Assembly (NCBI GenBank): GCA_005281725.1
Contig: SSBO01000012.1
Location: forward strand, 21,910,426-21,974,425
DNA length: 64,000 nt
Direction of reading: 5' to 3'
Source: Wuchereria bancrofti
Taxonomy: Eukaryota; Nematoda; Chromadorea; Rhabditida; Onchocercidae
Below the pieces are notes generated by a model that saw only the letters and a list, made by a program, of their open reading frames with translations, had not been told where the DNA came from and did not search any database. The position numbers were made by a program, and so were the translations under genes. Below are positions 63,125 to 64,000 of this stretch, in pieces. Each line of letters begins with the position of its first letter. Within the stretch, counting starts at the first letter, position 1.

Positions 63125-64000
63125 GTAAATTGAAATTATTCATTTTTCGAATTTATACGAAAAAAAAAGTCTTGAATTATATTTCGCTATTTACGAAGTG
63201 ATTGTTTAAAAACTATCCACAGCTTAATGGTTCAATAACAACACTACAATTTAAGTTTCTTCTCGAAAAATCAAAATAATCGATTAATTTGAGTGAATTT
63301 TAAACGTCATTTGCTACAGCCAACTCAAATAATCCTAATGAAGTGAGTGGTGAACGAATAATACACTTTTTTAATAAACATTTAAATATTTTGCTTCGAA
63401 AAAAAAAGAGAAAAATTAAGCCGTTGAAGAATTTTTCACAATTTAGAGGATTTTCAGACTTAAATCAGAATTGTCAATTTTCAAAAAAGAAGCACCCAAA
63501 AACAATGCTCTTGAAAAGCTTAATTTTTCTTTGAAATTTTAAAATCAAAAATGAAAACAATGAACTGCATAAAATCTCAGTTCAGACAGACTGAACTATT
63601 ACAATTCCAAACTTTCAAAGGATGACCCAGACTCATCGAGCTAAACCCACTCACCCAATGTCCTGAATTACAGCTGATCCTTGACCTAAACTAGCATCCC
63701 AAATTAGAAAGGTTTAAGAAGTGATATGAGATTGAAATGCTACTATCTTTGCTATTCTCTCCTAATTTCATGCTATTTCCCCAAAATTCATATAGACTGT
63801 ATATAGCACTTTCGAGTGTTTATCTAGTCTCCTATCATTCTCTGTACTCTCTGCGCGTTTTAGGCTATTTTTCGAGGGTGACTTTTTCATTTGTTATTAA
63901 GAATTGCAATGCCTTTTATTTGGACATGTGATGTGTAAGAAAGTTTCATAAAAATAGCTCTACCATCTCTTCCACCGCGATTTCCTGGAGCTCTCCCCCG

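Larger units (their letters stand above)
60411..64000. other. Mostly non-coding, microsatellite-bearing end of window
   Basis: Contains CT and CA repeats, T-rich tracts and two weak exon candidates listed separately. The final 400 bp (about 63590-64000) are visibly less AT-rich but show no clear exon; this may be the edge of a gene or repeat beyond the window. Confidence 0.5.

Overview
The window looks like part of a nematode nuclear genome: very AT-rich, full of A/T homopolymers and microsatellites, with intron-containing genes. The DEAD-box helicase at 52.8-56.8 kb has a nematode-like sequence, and two genes start right after a TTTCAG/TTTTAG acceptor, as trans-spliced nematode messages often do. 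Intron-rich genes with introns of about 50 bp to over 2 kb argue against Strongyloides-type genomes. A clade III (spirurid) worm is a reasonable guess, but it is inference. All exons were built by hand from splice signals, reading phase and family resemblance.

Layout. 1-17.8 kb is gene-poor, AT-rich sequence with an assembly gap (11690-11800), a 29-bp satellite and several local duplications. TMTC4-like gene (+, 17.8-26.9 kb): 12 exons in phase, 734 aa, with a tRNA-Tyr inside its last intron. Two serpin genes (-, 27.4-29.4 and 34.3-36.7 kb) are tandem paralogues separated by a 61-bp satellite with a 122-bp higher-order period. An ankyrin-repeat gene (-, 40.2-42.9 kb) follows. 43-52.8 kb is low-complexity and purine/pyrimidine tracts with no gene seen. 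A DDX47/Rrp3-type helicase (+, 52.8-56.8 kb, 11 exons, 462 aa) sits in a locally less AT-rich stretch. A GNAT-fold (GLYAT-like) acyltransferase gene (-, 57.6-60.4 kb) converges on it and carries a decayed extra copy of its last exon. 60.4-64 kb has only microsatellites and weak exon candidates.

The genes are not an operon or one pathway: ER-membrane O-mannosylation type protein (TMTC4), secreted serpins, an ankyrin scaffold, a nucleolar rRNA-processing helicase and a small-molecule acyltransferase. The most interesting biology is the serpin pair: one has a canonical inhibitory hinge with a predicted Arg P1, the other has lost the hinge pattern and is probably non-inhibitory. I found no convincing new multi-gene system.
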